From positions 1 through 20,559 of the IMG/VR virus record IMGVR_UViG_3300036715_000831: a DNA stretch of 20,559 nucleotides. One strand, 5' to 3'. The stretch comes from a virus. A program made the position numbers and the translations under genes. This document shows, one piece after another, positions 12,915 to 20,559 of the stretch (position 1 is the stretch's first letter; each line of letters begins with the position of its first letter). Under the pieces are notes generated by a model. That model saw only the letters and a list, made by a program, of their open reading frames with translations. It did not search any database and was not told the DNA's origin.

Positions 12915-15900
12915 TTACTGTGCCATCAGATAATTGATTGTAATTCTTCCAGCCTTTAGATACTCGGTTGGGGATAGGGTGATGTCCTTGGTTCCACCGT
13001 CTTCCCATACCTGATAGGTAACTCTGTAGGAGCTATAGGATGGAGTGTAGTTAACCTTGCCAGCCACATCTTCCTTGAGGGAGATTAAAACTCTTCCGAC
13101 ATCGTTGGTGAAAACCTTAATGGTTCCGTCCATGAAGTAGTCATCGGCTCCGATGATATAGAAAGCTCCAGGTCCAGCGTTACCGAACTCCTCGATGGAG
13201 AAAGTGCGCTTGTAGGATTCACCTTCATAGAGTAGACCCACGAAGGAGTCCTTCAATCCACCGGAGGGGAGGGTGTTGTCGATCAAAACCCTCTCGCTGG
13301 TAATCCAGGAATTGCTAGGAAGACTGACGGCCCTACCAGCGAATAGGGCATCATCCTTGGCAATAGTCCAGGAAGTGCCAGTGGGGATTACAACTCCTAC
13401 ATTGTAGGCTCCATTAGACTTTGCGAACTTGGTCAGAGGGACTAGGATGTTTGACACTCCATTGAGACTCTTGACTTGTCTGATAAGCTCGGACTGAGTT
13501 AAACGGCCCTTGGCGTTATCTAGCACTACTCCAATTGTAGTTCTGATTCTGGCATCCATGACATCAGCGGCGGCGTTAGAATTGATCTCCACTGTCATGT
13601 CCACATCTACGGCGTTACCAACCATGTTCTTGACTAGGATGTCACCAGCGGCATGACGCATGGTTTCAATAGAGTTCACGACCTGATTGATGTATCCAGG
13701 GTAAGAGGAGGTCACGGAGAAAGGCTCGTGTGCGAAATACATTACAGTGATGTAAGCAGAGTCCTGAGGGATTCTACCTGTCATGACTCTTGTAATAGCA
13801 GCCTGTCCAGATACGGGATCGACGGTTAGGGTGTAGTCCTGTCCCTGCTTCATCAGCAAGTTATTGTAGGTGACTTTGATGTAACGATCTGCCTTGGATA
13901 CACCCTCGGCACATAGGCTGTTTGGAGTGCATTGTAGAGGGTCTAGATTCCAGCCATCCATAGATAGTGTGGTGTAGCCGTAGCTTTCAGGAACCCATAT
14001 GTTCTTGATGAATCCGTTGTGAGATAACTGAGTTGGGGTTGAACCTGAGATTAGAAGAGTCTCCTCTACCATTCCACAGAACTCAGTTAGGCTATATTTA
14101 TCGTAAGATACTAGGATATCGGTATCCAGATTTAAAGATAGGCCAGCTAGAATCTTCTCGGGAGTTCTAGAAGTGCTTAGAAGACGAATGCCGTAATTGC
14201 CATAGCGATCCAATGGGACAATTGTGTAGTCGTTACCAGTAGATGCGGTTCCGTAAGAGTAGACGATGGAGGAATCGGCACTTCTTACAGACCAAATGTT
14301 TCCAGTAGAGTTTAGCACCATACCAGTGTCAATAGGCACTACAGGGACAAGCAGAACCTTACCAGCTTGATCGGGAGCGCCGGGACCGTCAGCAACTAAA
14401 GCCTCAAGGGTAGTGATGGCGGTTGGGGTTACAGTGGTTACAGTGAATGCGCCGTTATTGCTAGCAACACCTGAAATGAAGATTGTGTCGTTAATCTGTA
14501 CACCATCGGTGGTCCAAGACCCACTGGTTCTGGTGATCTTCTTAGAAGTGAATTTCAAACTTCCAGTTGGTAGTTCTTTCCCAGTGAACTGAATGGTCTT
14601 GACCAAGGGTGGGCTTACCAAAGTGTAGGAATCCACGCGAATTTGGTCTGTGGATCTGCTAGAGAAACCCTCAAGAAGTGGGTCATCTCTCTTGATCAAA
14701 CGAAGATTAGAGGCGGGGATTACGCCAGTTCTATCTGCACTACCAGTTACCGTAGACACACTGGTTACAGGCTGGTTAGAGGGGACATAGGCAAGAGGAG
14801 AAGCGAGTCTTGGAGCCACTCTGTATTCAACGACAGAGGATGCTAGGGAGGCGATGAAAGCTTGATTGTTGATAACGACACCGTTGATGGTGTAATCTTC
14901 TTTGTATTCACCCGTAGTTCCAGCATTCTTGATCTTGTACACCGCTTCGTTTGGGTCAAGGCTAATTAGACCATTGGAGGCATCAATCTTAACCCTCTGG
15001 GTTCCGAGATGAACCACACCACTGTTACCTGAAGCGATCATGTCAATGATTGCCACCATTGGGTAGCCCCACTTATCAAAGTCTCTGACCTTGAACTGGA
15101 GTCTGGGTTCTTTCTTACCAATGTTGGAGGTATCAAACACACGAGAGATGTAGTCGGAAATCTGGTAAGTTGAAACATCACCAGGAGTGGCTTTAGTCTC
15201 GTAAGAGAACGGCACGATTTCAGTCTGCTGTGAAGAGGAGGTTCCTCTGACATACACATCAACGGTCCCGTAGGTGTGCTTCTTTCTGAGATCATCCCAG
15301 TCGCGGAGCATTTCTAGATCACCGGAGGCCACTACATTGGCGCTAATAACACCTGGGATGGCCCTAGCCGTGTTCAAATAACCAAGGCGTCTACCTGAGT
15401 CGATTCCGACCACAAGCCTGTCCTTGATCCTTTCAGCGTATCTAGCGTTGAGTTCTCCATCGCTACCGAAATCAGCAGGAGTCTGATTGGTGCAAAGCCA
15501 TCCAGAAGGAGTGCCAGAAATAGGCTGGCGAATGGTCCCAACTCCGACATTTCCAACGCTACCAGTGATGGCGCATTCGAATGGAAGCTGAACAGCCCAC
15601 CATCCCTTAACAGGGTCATAGAGTGAGTCAGCGGAGCCTGGGTCAATAACCACAGAACCACGGCAATAGAAGGTCAAGGCAGCGGTATCCGAATCAGCGA
15701 TAGAGCTTACTTGAGTAGTTGAAGCGTCAATAGAAACTCTAGAAGAAGGCTTAGAGTAGGTGTAGAGGGTCATAGTTACGATAGCGGAGGTTGCTCCGCC
15801 ACGATACAATCCGGCTCTTTCGCCAATAATATCAAACTGCTTGTCAATCAAAGTCTGAGTATCCGCCTCATTCATGTTCCAAGCTCTAGCAATGATTGGC

Positions 15901-16961
15901 TTGTAGGGATTGGAGGCAAGAGGATCAGAGAAGCCATCACCATCGTAGTCATCGAGGGTAGCTAGAGCCGAGATTGAAGTAGAGACCCTACCAAACCACT
16001 CACGAACCGATTGCTCTGAAAGCTCTAGGGAGATGGGGTCAATTAAAACATCTCGTAACTCGGAGCGAGGAGTTAGATCTAGGTCAGGGTAATTCTGGGT
16101 AGTAGCTGTGATTAAGCGTAGAGCGATTTCTTCTTTCTGCTGGACAGTCAGGAAATCGGTTGGGGATACCTGTCTTAAATCCACGAAACCACAGGTAAAT
16201 GGTCCGTTGAAGTTCGACTCGTAGATGTGGTTAGACTCAGGATCTTGGACAACTGAGGATAGGACTACATAGAATTTATCTGCGTTACCTACAGCTAGTT
16301 TATCGACAACAACCTGGGAGAAATTGATTGGAATAGTGGACTGAACAGTTGTGATTGTCACCTTGGAAGTGTCAACGGAGTCGGTTGCGGTTGTTGAATT
16401 GGAGGAGATCACACTATTTGTGCTTCTAGATACTCCAGAAATCAAACCACCAAGCTGAACATAGGGAACATTGACACCTGTGGGGTCGGTGCTAACCTGC
16501 ACACGAACCCCTAGAAACCCTGTAAGTTCATCAGGCTTAACCCACTCCACCTTACAGCTAGATGCACCTCTGTAAATCTTGACTCCGCTTGGAGGCGTGA
16601 TGGAGGGTAGTGTAGTGGACTGAGAGTAGATGTATTCAAAGGCAAGAGTTGGAGTTACTTTCCAGGGTCCGACAGCGGGAGGATTAGCAACATCGAAATC
16701 TCTCCCAGTCAAGGTGATCTTGATGGGGGAGATGGTTGGTAGAATTACTGGAGATAGCGTGAATCTACGCTTACCGCCCACAGTTTCCCAAGTAGACGCC
16801 GTAGTTACAACACCTTCGATAGCAACCGACACCTGAATCGTTTTGATATCAGCATCGACAACAATAGGTAGAACTCCTGAGTCCACGGACACTAGAGTCC
16901 CATTGAGGGCTGGCTTGATCAGGGTTAACTTAGAGAGTAGGGCTACTGGAACAACTGACAT
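12915..16961 (-). CDS. Baseplate J-like protein, very large
   Basis: Predicted 1,348 residues; ATG 16961 with AGGA seven bases upstream, 9 bp after the gp25-like gene. The J core is visible at 'FGSDGELNARYAERIKDRL' (from Phe498), followed by 'LGYLNTARAIPGVISANVV', matching the gpJ pattern where D-x-E and R-x-R-I precede an 'a-x2-V-x-GV' strand. A second J-type segment near residue 1118 reads 'VDVDMTVEIN' and then 'LTQSELIRQVKSLNGVSNI'. Near residue 125 is a fibronectin-III-like stretch ('GVKIYRG', 'CKVEWVKPDE'). At 337-346 is an Asp-rich loop 'DYDGDGFSD' like EF-hand or thrombospondin-3 calcium sites. Typical gpJ proteins of small myophages are about 300-500 residues, so this one has large insertions and extra C-terminal beta domains. 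It would form the baseplate wedge that rearranges during tail contraction. Confidence 0.85.
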   Translation of the reverse strand: MSVVPVALLSKLTLIKPALNGTLVSVDSGVLPIVVDADIKTIQVSVAIEGVVTTASTWETVGGKRRFTLSPVILPTISPIKITLTGRDFDVANPPAVGPWKVTPTLAFEYIYSQSTTLPSITPPSGVKIYRGASSCKVEWVKPDELTGFLGVRVQVSTDPTGVNVPYVQLGGLISGVSRSTNSVISSNSTTATDSVDTSKVTITTVQSTIPINFSQVVVDKLAVGNADKFYVVLSSVVQDPESNHIYESNFNGPFTCGFVDLRQVSPTDFLTVQQKEEIALRLITATTQNYPDLDLTPRSELRDVLIDPISLELSEQSVREWFGRVSTSISALATLDDYDGDGFSDPLASNPYKPIIARAWNMNEADTQTLIDKQFDIIGERAGLYRGGATSAIVTMTLYTYSKPSSRVSIDASTTQVSSIADSDTAALTFYCRGSVVIDPGSADSLYDPVKGWWAVQLPFECAITGSVGNVGVGTIRQPISGTPSGWLCTNQTPADFGSDGELNARYAERIKDRLVVGIDSGRRLGYLNTARAIPGVISANVVASGDLEMLRDWDDLRKKHTYGTVDVYVRGTSSSQQTEIVPFSYETKATPGDVSTYQISDYISRVFDTSNIGKKEPRLQFKVRDFDKWGYPMVAIIDMIASGNSGVVHLGTQRVKIDASNGLISLDPNEAVYKIKNAGTTGEYKEDYTINGVVINNQAFIASLASSVVEYRVAPRLASPLAYVPSNQPVTSVSTVTGSADRTGVIPASNLRLIKRDDPLLEGFSSRSTDQIRVDSYTLVSPPLVKTIQFTGKELPTGSLKFTSKKITRTSGSWTTDGVQINDTIFISGVASNNGAFTVTTVTPTAITTLEALVADGPGAPDQAGKVLLVPVVPIDTGMVLNSTGNIWSVRSADSSIVYSYGTASTGNDYTIVPLDRYGNYGIRLLSTSRTPEKILAGLSLNLDTDILVSYDKYSLTEFCGMVEETLLISGSTPTQLSHNGFIKNIWVPESYGYTTLSMDGWNLDPLQCTPNSLCAEGVSKADRYIKVTYNNLLMKQGQDYTLTVDPVSGQAAITRVMTGRIPQDSAYITVMYFAHEPFSVTSSYPGYINQVVNSIETMRHAAGDILVKNMVGNAVDVDMTVEINSNAAADVMDARIRTTIGVVLDNAKGRLTQSELIRQVKSLNGVSNILVPLTKFAKSNGAYNVGVVIPTGTSWTIAKDDALFAGRAVSLPSNSWITSERVLIDNTLPSGGLKDSFVGLLYEGESYKRTFSIEEFGNAGPGAFYIIGADDYFMDGTIKVFTNDVGRVLISLKEDVAGKVNYTPSYSSYRVTYQVWEDGGTKDITLSPTEYLKAGRITINYLMAQ

Positions 16962-16970
16962 GGAGTATCC

Positions 16971-17723
16971 TTAATTTTTTGTTCTGATGGCGAAGTTTAG
17001 AGGATTTACTCTATCAGGCCCGTAGGAGGAAACGCGAATTTGTGTTTTTACGATGGTGGGGTCTACTGAATCTCTTTTGGAATCTACCGACTCTACATTC
17101 CTTAGAATTTCCTCTGGGGACAGGAGTTGCACATTCTTTTGGGTAACTTGAATGTTTCTCATGTTCTCCAGAGCCGTGATACATTCGTAAGAAATGTCCT
17201 CCTCTGTAAGAGATAAGCCAAATTTCCTTCCAATAAATTCCTTTAGCCGAGATGTGAACCGAGGATAGAAGGGGCAAGACGAGGATAGAAGGAACTTCAT
17301 CACTCTTTGAATGAGCTTGTTGTGGTCGGTTACATGGACAAACGAACCCTGAGAACTAATGGTAAAGTCATTAGTCTGGGTATAGCCGTTGCACTTCAAG
17401 CAGTAAGCTGGCGCAGTAAAGTAGCTGACTTCAAAAATGGCTTGAGTAAAGCGTAATTGATTGGCAAACATGATTTTATAGCGTTTGTCCCCCAAGGCAT
17501 CCAAATCTGGGACTAAACTCCAAGCATACTGAGCATGGCCGGATGGTATCTCCACACCATTCATATAAAGTTTAACGGTAGAGGACGAAGCTACAGCACC
17601 ACGAATACCCCACTCGGGGTGATTGATGTTAACTAAGGTTCTTAGATCATCAGATAAAGTTTGGCGCTCCTTTGTTTGGAGGTGGTCACAGGCTTTATTT
17701 CTTACATCAAAATCATAGCTCAT
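16971..17723 (-). CDS. Baseplate wedge protein, possibly gp25-like
   Basis: Predicted 250 residues; ATG 17723 overlaps the preceding stop (TAATG) with a purine-rich GAGGGGG upstream. The N-terminal half has 'DDLRTLVNINHPEWGIRGAV' and 'VKLYMNGVEIPSG', with a possible single zinc knuckle at 'YCLKCNGYTQTND'. The C-terminal half fits the gp25/sheath-initiator layout: a helix ('KLIQRVMKFLL'), a 'PFYPRFTSRLKEFIG' segment where gp25 proteins have 'p-x2-G-s-x-L', another helix ('ECITALENM'), then strands ending 'NPLNFAIRTKN'. gp25-like proteins nucleate the tail sheath on the baseplate and are normally encoded next to gpJ, as here. The similarity is distant; an alternative is an unrelated baseplate adaptor. 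Confidence 0.6.
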   Translation of the reverse strand: MSYDFDVRNKACDHLQTKERQTLSDDLRTLVNINHPEWGIRGAVASSSTVKLYMNGVEIPSGHAQYAWSLVPDLDALGDKRYKIMFANQLRFTQAIFEVSYFTAPAYCLKCNGYTQTNDFTISSQGSFVHVTDHNKLIQRVMKFLLSSSCPFYPRFTSRLKEFIGRKFGLSLTEEDISYECITALENMRNIQVTQKNVQLLSPEEILRNVESVDSKRDSVDPTIVKTQIRVSSYGPDRVNPLNFAIRTKN

Positions 17724-18334
17724 TACACCCCCTCTGGCATTTTGATGGTATACCCATTTTTGTCCGAGGCGTCATAGGCCACTCGTTTCATTTCCGTTTC
17801 TGTTGGATCATCAAGTTGATGGACACGATAAACTTTCGTATCTTTAACTAATACTGCGTCGTAGGTCCCCCCATCAAACAGAGCGTCCAATTCTTTCTTC
17901 AAGGCGGTAATTTCTGCCGAAGCTTCGCTAGCAATCTGAGCCATATCCTCTTGCTTTTCAATGTGAGTCCTAAGCCAGTTCATCCAAAATACGGCTTCGT
18001 CATCATGTTGAAGTTGTTCTTTCACTCGTTCTTTAATTCGCTGAACTAGGACGGCTGGTTGCTGATCATCCCTTTGAGTATAAGGGAAATAGCCCTGCGG
18101 CCCCGGTTCCCAAGGAGCTTTAGCAAAGGATGGTTTCAACTTTTCCGAGGCGTAAAAATCTTCCAAAAGTCCAGCAGTTTTTCTCAATTGCTGGGATCGA
18201 ATCTGGTGGAACTCTTGGATTGGAGCAAAGTTGGCTTTCTTTGAGTCGAGCCAAGAATAGAACGCATTCTTCTGGTCCAAGGACATATGTCCAAGGAAGT
18301 TAAACGGGGCACCTACTCTAGCATATTTACTCAT
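17723..18334 (-). CDS. Unrecognised helical protein in the tail operon
   Basis: Predicted 203 residues; ATG 18334 lies 3 bp after the stop of the Hint-containing gene, with only a weak SD-like GGTG upstream, so coupling is probable. The middle (about residues 95-155, 'QRIKERVKEQLQ' to 'EITALKKELDALF') is likely coiled coil. A Pro/Gly/aromatic stretch ('APWEPGPQGYFPYTQ') precedes it and a short beta-rich tail follows. No conserved catalytic pattern, Cys pair or membrane segment is seen. The position between a tail protein and the gp25-like gene suggests a baseplate or tail-tube-end component. Confidence 0.7.
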   Translation of the reverse strand: MSKYARVGAPFNFLGHMSLDQKNAFYSWLDSKKANFAPIQEFHQIRSQQLRKTAGLLEDFYASEKLKPSFAKAPWEPGPQGYFPYTQRDDQQPAVLVQRIKERVKEQLQHDDEAVFWMNWLRTHIEKQEDMAQIASEASAEITALKKELDALFDGGTYDAVLVKDTKVYRVHQLDDPTETEMKRVAYDASDKNGYTIKMPEGV

Positions 18335-18337
18335 CCG

Positions 18338-20545
18338 TTACACCGTGTTATTGATATTAACTTCGGGGTTGTTCATATCCCATAGTGTCTTATACTCGAT
18401 CTTCTTGGCATTGTGGACAAGATACCAAGGTCCGAATATACTGGGGGCAACCAAGTAAGTATGAGTATCCTCGATAGTTAGGTTGTATACGGTTTCTAGG
18501 TCTGGGCCGGGAATCTGAATCGCTGAAACAGGGTATGTTTCATTGTGTAGGATATCTACGGACATTACTAGGGAGGCGTCCGTCATCTCGGAGACTTCAG
18601 TGAATTCACGATCAGAGGTGGCCCAAGGATGCTCTGGAGTGGTTAGGATTCCGTTTAGATTGACGGTTTCGTAAGCTCTATCATCGTGGACTAGAACTGC
18701 CAAAGTCTTCTTGGGAGTTAGAGTGAAGTTGCCAGCCTGGAAGTCAACATCAGAGGCCGACATCACTAGTGCGTCAACCTTGATGCTATCAATGGTCTTG
18801 GGACCATCAACGGTCATGACATAGGTTTTGCCAGCGAAACACCCTCCTCCACCACCAGTGGAGTGGGCGACTCTAAACGACTGAGCGGGAGTGTCGATGT
18901 AACCCTGGTTTACTCCATCGAAGGAGTAAGTGGTAGCCTTAGAGTAGATTCTGAACACAAAATCGTAATAGCCAGCGGTCCACGCAGAGGTGTCAACATT
19001 TGCGATCTCCAGGTAGCCATTGGGGTCTCTGGCAGTAACAGACTTGACGAGTTCATCAGTCTTTCCAGGGCCAGTGACACGAAGCTCTTGCTTCAAGATA
19101 GAATCAAAAGAAGCTCCTGCTGACTTGTAGCCCCAGAGTTCTTGGATTCCAAAAGAAGCTCCGCCATTCAAGGAGGGAACTGCACCAGAAGTTCCAGTTG
19201 AAGACGCCACCCATGTAGATGCTGGGATACCAACTGCGGTGTAACTGGCTGCTCCACTGAAGTTCACAGTCATATTGTAGGAAGTGAACTGCTTAGTTAG
19301 GTTCTGATTTACAAAGACATTATTAATCCAGGAAGTAGTGGTAACTCCATCAGCTACAGCAGAGAATCCGATGTCATAAGACTGGTCTCTAGTGAGTAGA
19401 AGTCCGGTATCCACGACCATGTAGTAGTCCTGGTAGTAAAGGGTTGTGCCGGAGGAGTTGTTTCCGACATAGGGACTACCCTTAAGTGAAGCAGTTCCTA
19501 GAGTGATACGGGCCGTGGTTCCGGTTGCTTTCGCAATAACTGATCCGCTACTGAAGTTATTAGCAGGGGAGGACACAGTAGCGGTTACAACGATCTTACC
19601 GGCGAATGCTTGCTGACCGCTAGCGGTAGCAGTCCACCCATCGGTAGCGGCCACTCCATAAGCGGAGTCTGGACCAACAGCTTGCACGGAAGTAATAGCT
19701 AGCGGCTGAGTGGCGATAGCTTTGCTAATCGACATGGCTGGAAGATTGATTGGAGTGGGTGTGTAATTGTAAGCCTGAGTTACTATCACATCTCCGCTTA
19801 GGTAGTGTAGTGCGGCATCCTGGGCGGTCATTGTGACTGCGACAGAGGAAGCGGCGGAAGAAGAGGCGGTGACAGAAATGGTCCAAGACACGATCCCACC
19901 CGAGGCGTTTTTATTGACTCTGGGAGCCCCGTTAAAGGTTAAAAGACCCGAGGCAGACTGGAAGGCCACAGTAGGAGTCTGAGTTGGGTGTAAGGGCCTC
20001 TTAAGGGTGACAGTGATGTCCTGGGTAGCTCCGCCAGCTAGAACAGTAGGACTGACTGAAGCCACCTCAGGGGACACTAGAGGGAACACCTTGATCTGTA
20101 GCTTGCTTCCACCCGAATACTCGTAGGTAGGACCAGTAGGAGTATTGGGAGGAACTACGAGAGGCAGAGAGATGGCAGAAAGATCAAAGCCGCTGCCGGG
20201 GGCGTACCAAACGATGTCCTCCTCTTCAATATTGAGATTGAATTGGGGAGGTAGACTCTGGGCTACATCCGCCCACTTAGCTCCTGTGTATTCAAGCCTC
20301 ACACCGGAGCCATAAGTGGCTAGCTTTATGCGCCCCTGGTGGAGTGCATCTGAATCACTTGAAATTCTAATAACTCCGCTACTTAGAGCGTCTGCAACAC
20401 TAGGAGTAATCCCATTGTAATAATCGAAATTGATCTGCCCTAGGGTGCCGTTGTTCACATAGACTTGCCCCGCTTCACCCTCTAGGAGAGGAAGGTAATA
20501 CTGGTAAATTGTCTGTCCCTGTAAATTAACTTGAGGTGCGATCAT
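18338..20545 (-). CDS. Multi-domain tail protein with C-terminal Hint (intein-like) domain
   Basis: Predicted 735 residues; ATG 20545 with AAAGG upstream. The first ~560 residues are beta-rich with Ser/Thr/Ala/Gly bias and look like a chain of Ig-like or fibre domains (for example 'VSPTVLAGGATQDITVTLKR'). A Gly5 linker leads into a Hint domain from Cys569 to Asn712: 'CFAGKTYVMTVDG' (block A), 'TTPEHPW' with T636-x2-H639 (block B), 'VYNLTIEDTHTYLV' (block F) and 'LVHN' ending the domain. Ala713 follows His711-Asn712, and only 23 residues remain. Without a Cys/Ser/Thr at +1, splicing is not expected, but N- or C-terminal self-cleavage is, as in bacterial intein-like (BIL) domains. No homing-endonuclease insert is present (144 residues). 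Likely a tail-tip or fibre-like component; the cleavage product and its use are inference. Confidence 0.8.
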   Translation of the reverse strand: MIAPQVNLQGQTIYQYYLPLLEGEAGQVYVNNGTLGQINFDYYNGITPSVADALSSGVIRISSDSDALHQGRIKLATYGSGVRLEYTGAKWADVAQSLPPQFNLNIEEEDIVWYAPGSGFDLSAISLPLVVPPNTPTGPTYEYSGGSKLQIKVFPLVSPEVASVSPTVLAGGATQDITVTLKRPLHPTQTPTVAFQSASGLLTFNGAPRVNKNASGGIVSWTISVTASSSAASSVAVTMTAQDAALHYLSGDVIVTQAYNYTPTPINLPAMSISKAIATQPLAITSVQAVGPDSAYGVAATDGWTATASGQQAFAGKIVVTATVSSPANNFSSGSVIAKATGTTARITLGTASLKGSPYVGNNSSGTTLYYQDYYMVVDTGLLLTRDQSYDIGFSAVADGVTTTSWINNVFVNQNLTKQFTSYNMTVNFSGAASYTAVGIPASTWVASSTGTSGAVPSLNGGASFGIQELWGYKSAGASFDSILKQELRVTGPGKTDELVKSVTARDPNGYLEIANVDTSAWTAGYYDFVFRIYSKATTYSFDGVNQGYIDTPAQSFRVAHSTGGGGGCFAGKTYVMTVDGPKTIDSIKVDALVMSASDVDFQAGNFTLTPKKTLAVLVHDDRAYETVNLNGILTTPEHPWATSDREFTEVSEMTDASLVMSVDILHNETYPVSAIQIPGPDLETVYNLTIEDTHTYLVAPSIFGPWYLVHNAKKIEYKTLWDMNNPEVNINNTV
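18410..18841 (-). other. Hint/BIL autoprocessing domain coding segment
   Basis: Codes for residues 569-712 of the 735-residue tail protein. The nucleophile is Cys569; the TxxH motif and the penultimate His plus terminal Asn are all intact. The size (144 residues) is that of a minimal intein or BIL domain. It is preceded by five Gly codons and followed by a 23-residue lysine/acidic/Asn tail. Confidence 0.8.
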
Positions 20546-20559
20546 GATTTACCTTTATG

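Noticed and set aside
18338-20545. Reading the 735-residue protein as a polymorphic toxin or as an intein-split gene
   Set aside because: Only 23 residues follow the Hint domain, so there is no toxin. Ala at +1 rules out normal splicing, and the next gene is a separate frame with its own ATG.

Overview
The window looks like part of the late (structural) region of a large tailed bacteriophage with a contractile tail. The evidence is a baseplate J-like protein of about 1,350 residues, a gp25-like wedge candidate just upstream of it, a tail protein with an IPT/TIG domain just downstream, tight packing (TAATG, TGATG and ATGA stop/start overlaps), and a freestanding phage-type homing endonuclease. 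Most products match no named family I can assign. Base composition is fairly balanced by eye. Nothing in the sequence identifies the host. I see no tRNA, rRNA, CRISPR array, insertion sequence or integrase.

Layout. Almost everything is read on the minus strand, so the order of transcription runs from high to low coordinates. From 20545 down to 2844 there is what appears to be one long operon: a multi-domain tail protein ending in an autoprocessing Hint (intein-like) domain; a 203-residue helical protein; the gp25-like candidate; baseplate J; a gpI-position tail protein with IPT/TIG; an unrecognised 686-residue protein; a 535-residue protein with a 'WCT' domain and a zinc-finger array; a DUF6527-like protein; a 49-residue protein; a 931-residue WCT protein with long helical repeats; a 189-residue probable structural protein; a homing endonuclease-like gene; and a 34-residue Lys/Arg-rich protein. 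A strong rho-independent terminator (about 2782-2826) closes this unit.

A short second minus-strand unit (2611 to 920) follows. It encodes a zinc-ribbon protein, a small GNAT-like protein and a third WCT protein. Its leader holds a candidate promoter with a CRP/FNR-like palindrome between the -35 and -10 boxes. A plus-strand gene at the left end converges on this unit. It encodes an ADP-ribosyltransferase-like protein with an exact in-frame tandem duplication, and it lies next to a 20-bp direct repeat.

The genes from the Hint protein to the IPT/TIG protein plausibly build the baseplate and tail tip. The most unusual content is a three-member paralogous family. Its members share an N-terminal block (DP-T-x2-G-[ET]-[YF]-x2-W) and a central WCT motif, and each carries a different C-terminal module. 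Two members sit inside the structural operon. I do not recognise a named function for this family. The other prominent oddity is the Hint domain at the end of a tail protein. It keeps the cleavage residues but has Ala after the terminal His-Asn, so cleavage rather than splicing is predicted.
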